From NCBI GenBank assembly GCA_025363325.1, contig JANYEF010000161.1, positions 1 through 6,761 of the forward strand: DNA of 6,761 nucleotides, written 5' to 3'. The first letter of the stretch is position 1. Each line of letters starts with the position of its first letter. Below, piece after piece: positions 6,262-6,761 of this stretch. The notes beneath the pieces were generated by a model. The model saw only the letters and a list, made by a program, of their open reading frames with translations, was not told the DNA's origin and did no database searches. A program made the position numbers and the translations under genes. Source of the stretch: Nitrospira sp. (GTDB lineage: Bacteria > Nitrospirota > Nitrospiria > Nitrospirales > Nitrospiraceae).

Positions 6262-6761
6262 CAACTGTGGCGACAATCATTCCCCACTCGCGGCCAGCGA
6301 TCGACCAGGAGGACTTGCGAGCGACGGCTGAGGTCCTTCGTTCAGGGCAGATTGCCCAGGGGCCCTGGGTCGAGCGATTCGAGCGGGACATGGCAGCGTT
6401 CATTGGCTTACAGGGCGGCGTGGCCGTCAGTTCGGGAACTGCGGCGCTCGAACTGGCCCTGCGGGCGCTCAGGATTGGGGCCGGTGACGAAGTTATCATG
6501 CCCAGTTATGTCTGTTCGGCGCCGTGGCTCGCGACGCAGCGAGTTGGAGCAGAGGCCCGGCTCGTCGACATCGACCTGAATACCTTCAACATCGATCCAA
6601 TCGCAGCCTGCCAAGCGGTGACGACGAAGACTCGCGCGATCGTTGTCCCGCATCTGTTCGGCTTGCCGGCCGATCTGACGGCACTTGAACAGATCGGGAT
6701 TCCGCTGATTGAGGATTGCGCGCAAACGCTAGGGGTGACGGAGCAGGGTCGCCTTGTCGGC
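6258..6761 (+). CDS. DegT/DnrJ/EryC1/StrS-family aminotransferase, N-terminal part (3' truncated by window)
   Basis: The ATG at 6258 opens a frame that runs without a stop to the last base, giving 168 residues of a family that usually has about 360-400. These PLP-dependent enzymes transaminate nucleotide-linked keto sugars to amino sugars, using glutamate or glutamine as amino donor. Visible hallmarks are the N-terminal SGQIAQGPWVERFE (29-42), the cofactor phosphate-binding SSGTAAL (58-64), GDEVIMPSYVCSA (76-88), DIDLNTFNID (104-113), PHLFG (131-135) and EDCAQTLG (152-159), in which D153 is expected to contact the pyridine nitrogen. The catalytic lysine lies beyond the window, so catalytic competence cannot be judged. 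The start overlaps the PIG-L stop as ATGA and has no clear Shine-Dalgarno sequence of its own, suggesting translational coupling. The specific sugar is not predictable from this half. Confidence 0.93.
   Translation, partial: MTTVATIIPHSRPAIDQEDLRATAEVLRSGQIAQGPWVERFERDMAAFIGLQGGVAVSSGTAALELALRALRIGAGDEVIMPSYVCSAPWLATQRVGAEARLVDIDLNTFNIDPIAACQAVTTKTRAIVVPHLFGLPADLTALEQIGIPLIEDCAQTLGVTEQGRLVG

Overview
The window lies inside a polysaccharide or glycoconjugate biosynthesis locus of a moderately GC-rich Gram-negative-type bacterium (about 63% GC in the neighbouring genes I sampled by hand). All six genes read on the + strand and are tightly packed, so they look like one operon cut at both ends by the window. 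The gene mix and the GTGATG/CATCAC-rich intergenic repeat would suit a Nitrospira-like organism (Nitrospirota). That assignment is only an inference: there is no rRNA or taxonomic marker gene here.

Layout: (1) 1-874, the C-terminal part of an asparagine synthase (glutamine-hydrolysing) family protein; (2) 871-3294, an 807-residue protein made of two complete GT-B (GT4-like) glycosyltransferases in tandem; (3) 3308-4801, an exported or membrane-anchored PHP-domain protein whose PHP fold appears to be interrupted by a membrane hairpin; (4) 4802-4888, the only real intergenic gap, dominated by a 20-bp perfect inverted repeat; (5) 4889-5596, a WbqC-family protein; (6) 5617-6261, a PIG-L/LmbE-type deacetylase; (7) 6258-6761, the N-terminal part of a DegT/DnrJ/EryC1/StrS aminotransferase, which runs off the end. 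Two junctions are 4-base ATGA overlaps (871-874 and 6258-6261), two others are 13 and 20 bases, and the inverted repeat splits the operon into an upstream and a downstream half.

Together the genes read as sugar modification plus chain assembly. DegT-type enzymes put amino groups on keto sugars. PIG-L enzymes remove N-acetyl groups from sugars. WbqC-family proteins occur in O-antigen clusters, usually near amino-sugar genes. AsnB paralogues in such clusters may amidate a carboxylated sugar or other substrate. The double glycosyltransferase could add two consecutive residues, and the envelope-side PHP protein is a possible hydrolase or a binding protein. The specific product cannot be read from the window. 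The most unusual items are the tandem GT4 fusion, the PHP protein with a split domain and substituted metal ligands, and the inverted repeat that holds one gene's stop codon and ends just before the next gene's start. I saw no RNA gene, CRISPR array, transposase or attachment site.
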